Positions 10,781-21,677 of a stretch of DNA of 64,000 bases are shown one piece after another (the stretch's first letter is position 1; the number at the start of each line of letters is the position of its first letter). The position numbers were made by a program, and so were the translations under genes. The stretch lies in assembly GCA_032433765.1 (NCBI GenBank), contig JAVIAB010000156.1:87044269-87108268 (forward strand). Direction: 5' to 3'. The notes under the pieces were generated by a model that saw nothing but the letters and a program-made list of their open reading frames with translations, made no database searches and was not told where the DNA came from. The stretch comes from Megaustenia siamemsis (Eukaryota; Mollusca; Gastropoda; Stylommatophora; Ariophantidae).

Positions 10781-13700
10781 TGTGCTGTCTCCACATCGAA
10801 GGTTCGCTAACATAGAGCGCCATTCTTTGGGTGCTGTCTCCACATCGAAGGTTCCCTAACATAGAGCGCCATTCATTGGGTGCTGTCTCCACATCGAAGG
10901 TTCCCTAACATAGAGCGCCATTCTTTGGGTGCTGTCTCCACATCGAAGGTTCCCTAACATAGAGCGCCATTCATTGGGTGCTGTCTCCACATCGAAGGTT
11001 CCCTAACATAGAGCGCCATTCTTTGGGTGCTGTCTCCACATCGAAGGTTCGCTAACATAGAGCGCCATTCTTTGGGTGCTGTCTCCACATCGAAGGTTCG
11101 CTAACATAGAGCGCCATTCTTTGGGTGCTGTCTCCACATCGAAGGTTCCCTAACATAGAGCGCCATTCATTGGGTGCTGTCTCCACATCGAAGGTTCGCT
11201 AACATAGAGCGCCATTCTTTGGGTGCTGTCTCCACATCGAAGGTTCCCTAACATAGAGCGCCATTCATTGGGTGCTGTCTCCACATCGAAGGTTCCCTAA
11301 CATAGAGCACCATTCATTGGGTGCTGTCTCCACATCGAAGGTTCGCTAACATAGAGCGCCATTTTTTGGTGCTGTCTCCACATCGAAGGTTCGCTAACAT
11401 AGAGCGCCATTCTTTGGGTGCTGTCTCCACATCGAAGGTTCGCTAACATAGAGCGCCATTCTTTGGGTGCTGTCTCCACATCGAAGGTTCGCTAACATAG
11501 AGCGCCATTCTTTGGGTGCTGTCTCCACATCGAAGGTTCGCTAACATAGAGCGCCATTCATTGGGTGCTGTCTCCACATCGAAGGTTCGCTAACATAGAG
11601 CGCCATTCATTGGGTGCTGTCTCCACATCGAAGGTTCGCTAACATAGAGCGCCATTTTTTGGTGCTGTCTCCACATCGAAGGTTCGCTAACATAGAGCGC
11701 CATTCTTTGGGTGCTGTCTCCACATCGAAGGTTCGCTAACATAGAGCGCCATTCTTTGGGTGCTGTCTCCACATCGAAGGTTCGCTAACATAGAGCGCCA
11801 TTCTTTGGGTGCTGTCTCCACATCGAAGGTTCGCTGACATAGAGCGCCATTCATTGGGTGCTGTCTCCACATCGAAGATTGGTTACCATAGAGCGCCATT
11901 CATTGGGTGCCGTCTCCACATCGAAGATTGGTTATCATAGAGCGCCATTCATTGGGTGCCGTCTCCACATCGAAGATTCGTTACCATAGAGCGCCATTCA
12001 TTGGGTGCCGTCTCCACATCGAAGATTGGTTATCATAGAGCGCCATTCATTGGGTGCCGTCTCCACATCGAAGATTGGTTATCATAGAGCGCCATTCATT
12101 GGGTGCCGTCTCCACATCGAAGGTTCGCTAACATAGAGCGCCATTCATTGGGTGCCGTCTCCACATCGAAGATTCGTTACCATAGAGCGCCATTCATTGG
12201 GTGCCGTCTCCACATCGAAGATTCGTTACCATAGAGCGCCATTCATTGGGTGCCGTCTCCACATCGAAGGTTCGCTAACATAGAGCGCCATTCATTGGGT
12301 GCCGTCTCCACATCGAAGGTTGGCTATCATAGAGCGGCATTCATTGGGTGCCGTCTCCACATCGAAGATTGGTTATCATAGAGCGCCATTCATTGGGTGC
12401 CGTCTCCACATCGAAGGTTGGCTATCATAGAGCGGCATTCATTGGGTGCCGTCTCCACATCGAAGATTCGCTACCATAGAGCGCCATTCATTGGGTGCCG
12501 TCTCCACATTGAAGATTGGTTATCATAGAGCGCCATTCATTGGGTGCCATCTCCACATCGAAGGTTGGCTATCATAGAGCGTCATTCATTGGGTGCCGTC
12601 TCCAAATCGAGGATTCGCTACCATAGAGCGCCATTCATTGGGTGCCGTCTCCACATCGAAGGATGGCTATCATAGAGCGCCATTCATTGGGTGCCTTCTC
12701 CACATCGAAGGTTGGCTATCATAGAGCGTCATTCATTGGGTGCCGTCTCCACATCGAGGATTCGCTACCATAGAGCGCCATTCATTGGGTGCTGTCTCCA
12801 CATCGAAGATTCGCTACCATAGAGCGCCATTCATTGGGTGCCGTCTCCACATCGAAGGTTCGCTAACATAGAGCGCCATTCTTTGGGTGCTGTCTCCACA
12901 TCGAAGGTTGGCTACCATAGAGCGCCATTCTTTGGGTGCTGTCTCCACATCGAAGGTTCGCTAACATAGAGCGCCATTCTTTGGGTGCTGTCTCCACATC
13001 GAAGGTTCGCTAACATAGAGCGCCATTCATTGGGTGCCGTCTCCACATCGAAGGTTCGCTAACATAGAGCGCCATTCTTTGGGTGCTGTCTCCACATCGA
13101 AGGTTCGCTAACATAGAGCGCCATTCATTGGGTGCTGTCTCCACATCGAAGATTCGCTACCATAGAGCGCCATTCATTGGGTGCCGTCTCCACATCGAAG
13201 GTTGGCTATCATAGAGCGTCATTCATTGGGTGCCATCTCCACATCGAGGATTCGCTACCATAAAGCGCCATTCATTGGGTGCTGTCTCCACATCGAAGGT
13301 TCGCTAACATAGGGCGCCATTCATTGGGTGCTGTCTCCACATTGAAGATTCGCTACCATAGAGCGCCATTCATTGGGTGCCGTCTCCACATCGAAGGTTG
13401 GCTATCATAGAGCGCCATTCATTGGGTGCCGTCTCCACATCGAAGGTTCGCTAACATAGGGCGCCATTCATTGGGTGCTGTCTGCACATCGAAGATTCGC
13501 TACCATGGAGCGCCATTCATTGGGTGCCGTCTCTACATCGAAGGTTGGCTATCATAGAGCGCCATTCATTGGGTGCCGTCTCCACATCGAAGGTTGGCTA
13601 TCATAGAGCGTCATTCATTGGGTGCCGTCTCCACATCGAGGATTCGCTACCATAGAGCGCCATTCATTGGGTGCTGTCTCCACATCCAAGATTCGCTACC

Positions 13701-14823
13701 ATAGAGCGCCATTCATTGGGTGCCGTCTCCACATCGAAGGTTGGCTATCATAGAGCGCCATTCATTGGGTGCTGTCTCCACATCGAAGGTTGGCTACCAT
13801 AGCGCGCCATTCATTGGGTGCCGTCTCCACATCGAAAGTTGCCTACCATGGAGCGTCATTCATTCATTGGGTGCCGTTTCCACATCGAAGGTTGACTATC
13901 ATAGAGCGCCATTCATTGGGTGCTGTCTCCACATCGAAGATTCGCTACCATAGAGCGTCATTCATTGGGTGCCGTCTCTACATCGAAGGTTGGCTACCAT
14001 AGATCGCCATTCATTGGGTGCTGTCTCCACATCGAAGGTTGGCTACCATAGATCGCCATTCATTGGGTGCTGTCTCCACATCGAAGATTCGCTAACATAG
14101 AGCGCCATTCATTGGGTGCTGTCTCCACATCGAAGATTCACTACCATAGAGCGCCATTCATTGGGTGCTGTCTTCACATCGAAGATTCGCTACCATAGAG
14201 CGCCATTCATTGGGTGCCGTCTCCACATCGAAGGTTGGCTACCATAGATCGCCATTCATTGGGTGCTGTCTCCACAAAGAAGGTTGGCTACCATAGAGCG
14301 CCATTCATTGGGTGCCGTCTCCACATCGAAGGTTGGCTATCATAGAGCGCCATTCATTGGGTGCCGTCTCCACATCGAAGGTTGGCTATCATAGAGCGCC
14401 TTTCATTGGGTGCCGTCTCCACATCGAATGTTGGCTACCAAAGAGCGCCATTCATTGGGTGCCGTCTCCACATCGAAGGTTGGCTACCAAAGAGCGCCAT
14501 TCATTGGGTGCTGTCTCCACATCGAAGGTTGGCTACCAAAGAGCCCCATTCATTGGGTGCTGTCTCCACATCGAAGGTTGGCTACCAAAGAGCGCCATTC
14601 ATTGGGTGCTGTCTCCACATCGAAGGTTGGCTACAATAGAGCGCCATTCATTGGGTGCTGTCTCCACATCGAAGATTCCCTACCATAGAGCGCCATTCAT
14701 TGGGTGCCGTCTCCACATCGAAGGTTGGCTATGATAGAGCGCCATTCATTGGGTGCCGTCTCCACATCGAAGATTCGCTACCATAGAGCGCCATTCATTG
14801 GGTGCTGTCCCCACATCGAAGGT
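10781..14823. repeat. 49-bp satellite, block 1, about 82 copies
   Basis: Core CCATTCATTGGGTGCTGTCT followed by CCACATCGAAGGTTGGCTAC. Sub-types differ at CATTCATT or CATTCTTT, GCTGTC or GCCGTC, and TTCGCTAAC, TTGGCTACC or TTGGCTATC. These sub-types cluster: the CTTTGGG/TTCGCTAAC types dominate up to about 11.9 kb. The block ends where the first LTR is inserted, seven bases into CGAAGGT. Confidence 0.97.
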
Positions 14824-15491
14824 TGTAACAGTGAAGCTGGTGGAAGCTACCGCTTCTCAAATAGACGATAGCAGTATCATATAGTGGCGACCAGCAGATT
14901 TAACTATAATGATGGTATTTCAGTATAACTAGTGAGTCAGAAGTTTAGTTACAGTAGAGGTTATAGGAGAAGGGTAGTAACCAGGAGGAAGGAGTGAGGT
15001 TCAGAGTATTGGACAAAGCGATGGGAAGTTACATGATCCCCACTCACCTGTTGTAGAGGGTGGGTAGTGACGCACCGAAGGAGAGGTCCAGAATAGTGGA
15101 ACGACACAATGTCTCACTACATGGAAAAGTTTAGTTACATGCAACGACCTCGTGGTGTTATTGTCAGATCTCCACGAGTGTCCATCATGTTCACAACAAC
15201 TAGTGGTTGTTATTGTGATGAGCATGCGTTGACCCATGACTTTGGCCTGGCTGATAAATAAGTGGTCATCCAACTTCCAGGAGAGGTCATTGTCATGAGG
15301 TAACATTATGTCACCAAGTAGGCGAAAAACAAGATGCTTTGTCCAGATTTGGGAAAGTCCAGGTGAGTCACAGATGGTGGACACTGGACACGTAAATGTA
15401 GAGTGGCCAATACTTGGATCATAGGGTCGCAGGGGTGCTCGGCAGCAGCTGATTGGCTGCTGAGCCTCAGGTGGAAGAGAGAGTTGAGGAG

Positions 15492-15499
15492 TATTTAAA
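15492..15499 (+). promoter_or_regulatory. LTR copy 1 TATA box
   Basis: TATTTAAA about 670 bp into the LTR, about 40 bp after a reversed CCAAT motif that lies inside a short inverted repeat (GGCAGCAGC ... GCTGCTGAGCC). Transcription would start near 15523. Known LTR layout supports this; activity is not shown. Confidence 0.5.
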
Positions 15500-15589
15500 G
15501 TCCGGCATAAGAACAAGGAGTTAGGACAGAGTCAGAGAAGTTAAGCCAGAGAATTAGAAGAAGTAGAATGTAGACTGAGTCAGTTAAAA

Positions 15590-15601
15590 CGGCTTCGGCC
15601 G
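15590..15601 (+). other. UUCG tetraloop hairpin in the LTR leader
   Basis: CGGCTTCGGCCG folds as CGGC-UUCG-GCCG, a perfect C(UUCG)G tetraloop, about 70 bases after the predicted transcription start. It is identical in the other two LTR copies (18710-18721 and 21241-21252). Confidence 0.6.
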
Positions 15602-15875
15602 AACTGCTAAAGGCAGTTAGCCAGTTAACAGTTAGAAAGTTAAGTTGGAAGTGCAGTTAATAAGTTTTATGGAGTTAGTAAGAACAGTTAGAAATATACA
15701 AGTTACAGTCATAAGTCAGTGATAGATCATTAAGGCACTAGAGAAGTTATCAGTAGAAGTTGTTTTACAAGTGTCCAAGAATTGTGTTCCATTGTGTTTC
15801 ATATATTCTACATGTCGTAAGTAGACTCACAAGTTTGTAAGAAAATGAAGATGTTGATGAACAATGTTCCATACC

Positions 15876-15881
15876 AATAAA
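15876..15881 (+). terminator. LTR copy 1 polyadenylation signal
   Basis: AATAAA about 385 bp after the TATA box and 145 bp before the LTR end, as expected for the R/U5 boundary. Confidence 0.5.
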
Positions 15882-16026
15882 CATTAATAGTTGAACATTG
15901 AAGAGAGACTTTATGTGCAAGTCTATTATATACCATATTGTGTGTTGTGATCATTGAAGTACTAGCCACTATACGATATAAAGAGAAAGATAAAAAGATA
16001 ACAAAGAACATCACAACTCTGTATCA

Positions 16027-17942
16027 AGGTTGGCTACCATAGATCGCCATTCATTGGGTGCTGTCTCCACATCGAAGGTTGGCTATCATAGAGCGCCATT
16101 CATTGGGTGCCGTCTCCACATCGAAGGTTGGCTATCATAGAGCGCCTTTCATTGGGTGCCGTCTCCACATCGAATGTTGGCTACCAAAGAGCGCCATTCA
16201 TTGGGTGCCGTCTCCACATCGAAGGTTGGCTACCAAAGAGCGCCATTCATTGGGTGCTGTCTCCACATCGAAGGTTGGTTACCAAAGAGTGCCATTCATT
16301 GGGTGCTGTCTCGACATCGAAGGTTGGCTACCAAAGAGCGCCATTCATTGGGTGCTGTCTCCACATCGAAGGTTGGCTACCATAGAGCGCCATTCATTGG
16401 GTGCTGTCTCCACATCGAAGATTCGCTACCATAGATCGCCATTCATTGGGTGCTGTCCCCACATCGAAGGTTGGCTACCATAGATCGCCATTCATTGGGT
16501 GCCGTCTCCACATCGAAGATTCGCTACCATAGAGCGCCATTCATTGGGGGCTATCCCCACATCGAAGGTTGGCTACCATAGATCGCCATTCATTGGGTGC
16601 TGGCACATCCAAGGTTCGCTACCATAGAGCGCCATTCATTGGGTGCCGTCTCCACATCGAAGGTTGGCTACCATAGAGCGCCATTCATTGGGTGCTGTCT
16701 CCACATCGAAGGTTGGCTATCATAGAGCGTCATTCATTGGGTGCCGTCTCCACATCGAGGATTCGCTACCATAGAGCGCCATTCATTGGGTGCTGTCTCC
16801 ACATCCAAGATTCGCTACCATAGAGCGCCATTCATTGGGTGCCGTCTCCACATCGAAGGTTGGCTATCATAGAGCGCCATTCATTGGGTGCTGTCTCCAC
16901 ATCGAAGGTTGGCTACCATAGAGCGCCATTCATTGGGTGCCGTCTCCACATCGAAAGTTGCCTACCATGGAGCGTCATTCATTCATTGGGTGCCGTTTCC
17001 ACATCGAAGGTTGACTATCATAGAGCGCCATTCATTGGGTGCTGTCTCCACATCGAAGATTCGCTACCATAGAGCGCCATTCATTGGGTGCCGTCTCTAC
17101 ATCGAAGGTTGGCTACCATAGATCGCCATTCATTGGGTGCTGTCTCCACATCGAAGGTTGACTACCATAGATCGCCATTCATTGGGTGCTGTCTCCACAT
17201 CGAAGATTCGCTAACATAGAGCGCCATTCATTGGGTGCTGTCTCCACATCGAAGATTCACTACCATAGAGCGCCATTCATTGGGTGCTGTCTTCACATCG
17301 AAGATTCGCTACCATAGAGCGCCATTCATTGGGTGCCGTCTCCACATCGAAGGTTGGCTACCATAGATCGCCATTCATTGGGTGCTGTCTCCACAAAGAA
17401 GGTTGGCTACCATAGAGCGCCATTCATTGGGTGCCGTCTCCACATCGAAGGTTGGCTATCATAGAGCGCCATTCATTGGGTGCCGTCTCCACATCGAAGG
17501 TTGGCTATCATAGAGCGCCTTTCATTGGGTGCCGTCTCCACATCGAATGTTGGCTACCAAAGAGCGCCATTCATTGGGTGCCGTCTCCACATCGAAGGTT
17601 GGCTACCAAAGAGCGCCATTCATTGGGTGCTGTCTCCACATCGAAGGTTGGCTACCAAAGAGCCCCATTCATTGGGTGCTGTCTCCACATCGAAGGTTGG
17701 CTACCAAAGAGCGCCATTCATTGGGTGCTGTCTCCACATCGAAGGTTGGCTACAATAGAGCGCCATTCATTGGGTGCTGTCTCCACATCGAAGATTCCCT
17801 ACCATAGAGCGCCATTCATTGGGTGCCGTCTCCACATCGAAGGTTGGCTATGATAGAGCGCCATTCATTGGGTGCCGTCTCCACATCGAAGATTCGCTAC
17901 CATAGAGCGCCATTCATTGGGTGCTGTCCCCACATCGAAGGT
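16027..17942. repeat. 49-bp satellite, block 2, about 39 copies
   Basis: Continues the same array after LTR copy 1, restarting with AGGTTGGCTACC. Its right part (from about 16.7 kb) repeats the sub-type order of 13.6-14.8 kb at an offset of 3119 bp, showing that array and LTR were duplicated together. Confidence 0.97.
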
Positions 17943-18611
17943 TGTAACAGTGAAGCTGGTGGAAGCTACCGCTTCTCAAATAGACGATAGCAGTATCATA
18001 TAGTGGCGACCAGCAGATTTAACTATAATGATGGTATTTCAGTATAACTAGTGAGTCAGAAGTTTAGTTACAGTAGAGGTTATAGGAGAAGGGTAGTAAC
18101 CAGGAGGAAGGAGTGAGGTTCAGAGTATTGGACAAAGCGATGGGAAGTTACATGATCCCCACTCACCTGTTGTAGAGGGTGGGTAGTGACGCACCGAAGG
18201 AGAGGTCCAGAATAGTGGAACGACACAATGTCTCACTACATGGAAAAGTTTAGTTACATGCAACGACCTCGTGGTGTTATTGTCAGATCTCCACGAGTGT
18301 CCATCATGTTCACAACAACTAGTGGTTGTTATTGTGATGAGCATGCGTTGACCCCATGACTTTGGCCTGGCTGATAAATAAGTGGTCATCCAACTTCCAG
18401 GAGAGGTCATTGTCATGAGGTAACATTATGTCACCAAGTAGGCGAAAAACAAGATGCTTTGTCCAGATTTGGGAAAGTCCAGGTGAGTCACAGATGGTGG
18501 ACACTGGACACGTAAATGTAGAGTGGCCAATACTTGGATCATAGGGTCGCAGGGGTGCTCGGCAGCAGCTGATTGGCTGCTGAGCCTCAGGTGGAAGAGA
18601 GAGTTGAGGAG

Positions 18612-18619
18612 TATTTAAA
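18612..18619 (+). promoter_or_regulatory. LTR copy 2 TATA box
   Basis: Same sequence and context as in copy 1. Confidence 0.45.
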
Positions 18620-18995
18620 GTCCGGCATAAGAACAAGGAGTTAGGACAGAGTCAGAGAAGTTAAGCCAGAGAATTAGAAGAAGTAGAATGTAGACTGAGT
18701 CAGTTAAAACGGCTTCGGCCGAACTGCTAAAGGCAGTTAGCCAGTTAACAGTTAGAAAGTTAAGTTGGAAGTGCAGTTAATAAGTTTTATGGAGTTAGTA
18801 AGAACAGTTAGAAATATACAAGTTACAGTCATAAGTCAGTGATAGATCATTAAGGCACTAGAGAAGTTATCAGTAGAAGTTGTTTTACAAGTGTCCAAGA
18901 ATTGTGTTCCATTGTGTTTCATATATTCTACATGTCGTAAGTAGACTCACAAGTTTGTAAGAAAATGAAGATGTTGATGAACAATGTTCCATACC

Positions 18996-19001
18996 AATAA
19001 A
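18996..19001 (+). terminator. LTR copy 2 polyadenylation signal
   Basis: AATAAA, same position within the LTR as in copy 1. Confidence 0.45.
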
Positions 19002-19146
19002 CATTAATAGTTGAACATTGAAGAGAGACTTTATGTGCAAGTCTATTATATACCATATTGTGTGTTGTGATCATTGAAGTACTAGCCACTATACGATATA
19101 AAGAGAAAGATAAAAAGATAACAAAGAACATCACAACTCTGTATCA

Positions 19147-20473
19147 AGGTTGGCTACCATAGATCGCCATTCATTGGGTGCTGTCTCCACATCGAAGGTT
19201 GGCTATCATAGAGCGCCATTCATTGGGTGCCGTCTCCACATCGAAGGTTGGCTATCATAGAGCGCCTTTCATTGGGTGCCGTCTCCACATCGAATGTTGG
19301 CTACCAAAGAGCGCCATTCATTGGGTGCCGTCTCGACATCGAAGGTTGGCTACCAAAGAGCGCCATTCATTGGGTGCTGTCTCCACATCGAAGGTTGGTT
19401 ACCAAAGAGTGCCATTCATTGGGTGCTGTCTCGACATCGAAGGTTGGCTACCAAAGAGCGCCATTCATTGGGTGCTGTCTCCACATCGAAGGTTGGCTAC
19501 CATAGAGCGCCTTTCATTGGGTGCTGTCTCCACATCGAAGATTCGCTACCATAGATCGCCATTCATTGGGTGCTGTCCCCACATCGAAGGTTGGCTACCA
19601 TAGATCGCCATTCATTGGGTGCCGTCTCCACATCGAAGATTCGCTACCATAGAGCGCCATTCATTGGGGGCTATCCCCACATCGAAGGTTGGCTACCATA
19701 GATCGCCATTCATTGGGTGCTGTCTCCACATCGAAGATTCGCTAACATAGAGCGCCATTCATTGGGTGCTGTCTCCACATCGAAGATTCACTACCATAGA
19801 GCGCCATTCATTGGGTGCTGTCTTCACATCGAAGATTCGCTACCATAGAGCGCCATTCATTGGGTGCCGTCTCCACATCGAAGGTTGGCTACCATAGATC
19901 GCCATTCATTGGGTGCTGTCTCCACAAAGAAGGTTGGCTACCATAGAGCGCCATTCATTGGGTGCCGTCTCCACATCGAAGGTTGGCTATCATAGAGCGC
20001 CATTCATTGGGTGCCGTCTCCACATCGAAGGTTGGCTATCATAGAGCGCCTTTCATTGGGTGCCGTCTCCACATCGAATGTTGGCTACCAAAGAGCGCCA
20101 TTCATTGGGTGCCGTCTCCACATCGAAGGTTGGCTACCAAAGAGCGCCATTCATTGGGTGCTGTCTCCACATCGAAGGTTGGCTACCAAAGAGCCCCATT
20201 CATTGGGTGCTGTCTCCACATCGAAGGTTGGCTACCAAAGAGCGCCATTCATTGGGTGCTGTCTCCACATCGAAGGTTGGCTACAATAGAGCGCCATTCA
20301 TTGGGTGCTGTCTCCACATCGAAGATTCCCTACCATAGAGCGCCATTCATTGGGTGCCGTCTCCACATCGAAGGTTGGCTATGATAGAGCGCCATTCATT
20401 GGGTGCCGTCTCCACATCGAAGATTCGCTACCATAGAGCGCCATTCATTGGGTGCTGTCCCCACATCGAAGGT
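19147..20473. repeat. 49-bp satellite, block 3, about 27 copies
   Basis: Shares its left and right parts with block 2 but lacks twelve units in the middle. The LTR-to-LTR distance is 2531 here against 3119 before; the difference of 588 is 12 x 49. The junction lies near 19722, in the GGGTGCTG part of a unit. Confidence 0.95.
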
Positions 20474-21142
20474 TGTAACAGTGAAGCTGGTGGAAGCTAC
20501 CGCTTCTCAAATAGACGATAGCAGTATCATATAGTGGCGACCAGCAGATTTAACTATAATGATGGTATTTCAGTATAACTAGTGAGTCAGAAGTTTAGTT
20601 ACAGTAGAGGTTATAGGAGAAGGGTAGTAACCAGGAGGAAGGAGTGAGGTTCAGAGTATTGGACAAAGCGATGGGAAGTTACATGATCCCCACTCACCTG
20701 TTGTAGAGGGTGGGTAGTGACGCACCGAAGGAGAGGTCCAGAATAGTGGAACGACACAATGTCTCACTACATGGAAAAGTTTAGTTACATGCAACGACCT
20801 CGTGGTGTTATTGTCAGATCTCCACGAGTGTCCATCATGTTCACAACAACTAGTGGTTGTTATTGTGATGAGCATGCGTTGACCCCATGACTTTGGCCTG
20901 GCTGATAAATAAGTGGTCATCCAACTTCCAGGAGAGGTCATTGTCATGAGGTAACATTATGTCACCAAGTAGGCGAAAAACAAGATGCTTTGTCCAGATT
21001 TGGGAAAGTCCAGGTGAGTCACAGATGGTGGACACTGGACACGTAAATGTAGAGTGGCCAATACTTGGATCATAGGGTCGCAGGGGTGCTCGGCAGCAGC
21101 TGATTGGCTGCTGAGCCTCAGGTGGAAGAGAGAGTTGAGGAG

Positions 21143-21150
21143 TATTTAAA
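21143..21150 (+). promoter_or_regulatory. LTR copy 3 TATA box
   Basis: Same sequence and context as in copies 1 and 2. Confidence 0.45.
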
Positions 21151-21526
21151 GTCCGGCATAAGAACAAGGAGTTAGGACAGAGTCAGAGAAGTTAAGCCAG
21201 AGAATTAGAAGAAGTAGAATGTAGACTGAGTCAGTTAAAACGGCTTCGGCCGAACTGCTAAAGGCAGTTAGCCAGTTAACAGTTAGAAAGTTAAGTTGGA
21301 AGTGCAGTTAATAAGTTTTATGGAGTTAGTAAGAACAGTTAGAAATATACAAGTTACAGTCATAAGTCAGTGATAGATCATTAAGGCACTAGAGAAGTTA
21401 TCAGTAGAAGTTGTTTTACAAGTGTCCAAGAATTGTGTTCCATTGTGTTTCATATATTCTACATGTCGTAAGTAGACTCACAAGTTTGTAAGAAAATGAA
21501 GATGTTGATGAACAATGTTCCATACC

Positions 21527-21532
21527 AATAAA
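21527..21532 (+). terminator. LTR copy 3 polyadenylation signal
   Basis: AATAAA in the same LTR position as the other copies. Confidence 0.45.
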
Positions 21533-21677
21533 CATTAATAGTTGAACATTGAAGAGAGACTTTATGTGCAAGTCTATTATATACCATATTGTGTGTTGTG
21601 ATCATTGAAGTACTAGCCACTATACGATATAAAGAGAAAGATAAAAAGATAACAAAGAACATCACAACTCTGTATCA

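Larger units (their letters stand above)
14824..16026 (+). mobile_element. Solo LTR of a retrotransposon, copy 1
   Basis: This 1203-bp unit interrupts the 49-bp satellite. It begins TGTAACAG and ends CTGTATCA, an imperfect inverted terminal repeat with the TG...CA ends of retroviral-type LTRs. The interrupted satellite unit has AGGT on both sides, giving a 4-bp target-site duplication (5 bp, AAGGT, if the junction is read one base to the left). It contains a CCAAT-type box in reverse (GATTGG at 15451), TATTTAAA at 15492 and AATAAA at 15876, which imply U3, R and U5 in plus orientation. No gag or pol lies next to it, hence solo. A 171-codon minus-strand frame inside it (15001-15516) is broken by one base in the other two copies and is probably not a gene. 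The superfamily (Ty3 or BEL type) cannot be decided. Confidence 0.8.
17943..19146 (+). mobile_element. Solo LTR, copy 2
   Basis: 1204 bp, identical by eye to copy 1 except for one extra C at about 18354 (GACCCCATG against GACCCATG). It has the same flanking satellite register and the same AGGT on both sides. It is a segmental duplicate, not an independent insertion. TATTTAAA is at 18612-18619 and AATAAA at 18996-19001. Confidence 0.8.
20474..21677 (+). mobile_element. Solo LTR, copy 3
   Basis: 1204 bp, with the same extra C as copy 2, so copies 2 and 3 are each other's closest relatives. The ends and AGGT flanks match the others. TATTTAAA is at 21143-21150 and AATAAA at 21527-21532. Confidence 0.8.

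Noticed and set aside
15001..15516. 171-codon minus-strand frame inside the LTR as a gene
   Set aside because: A one-base difference splits it in the other two copies, it is antisense to the LTR signals, and the peptide has no recognised domain.
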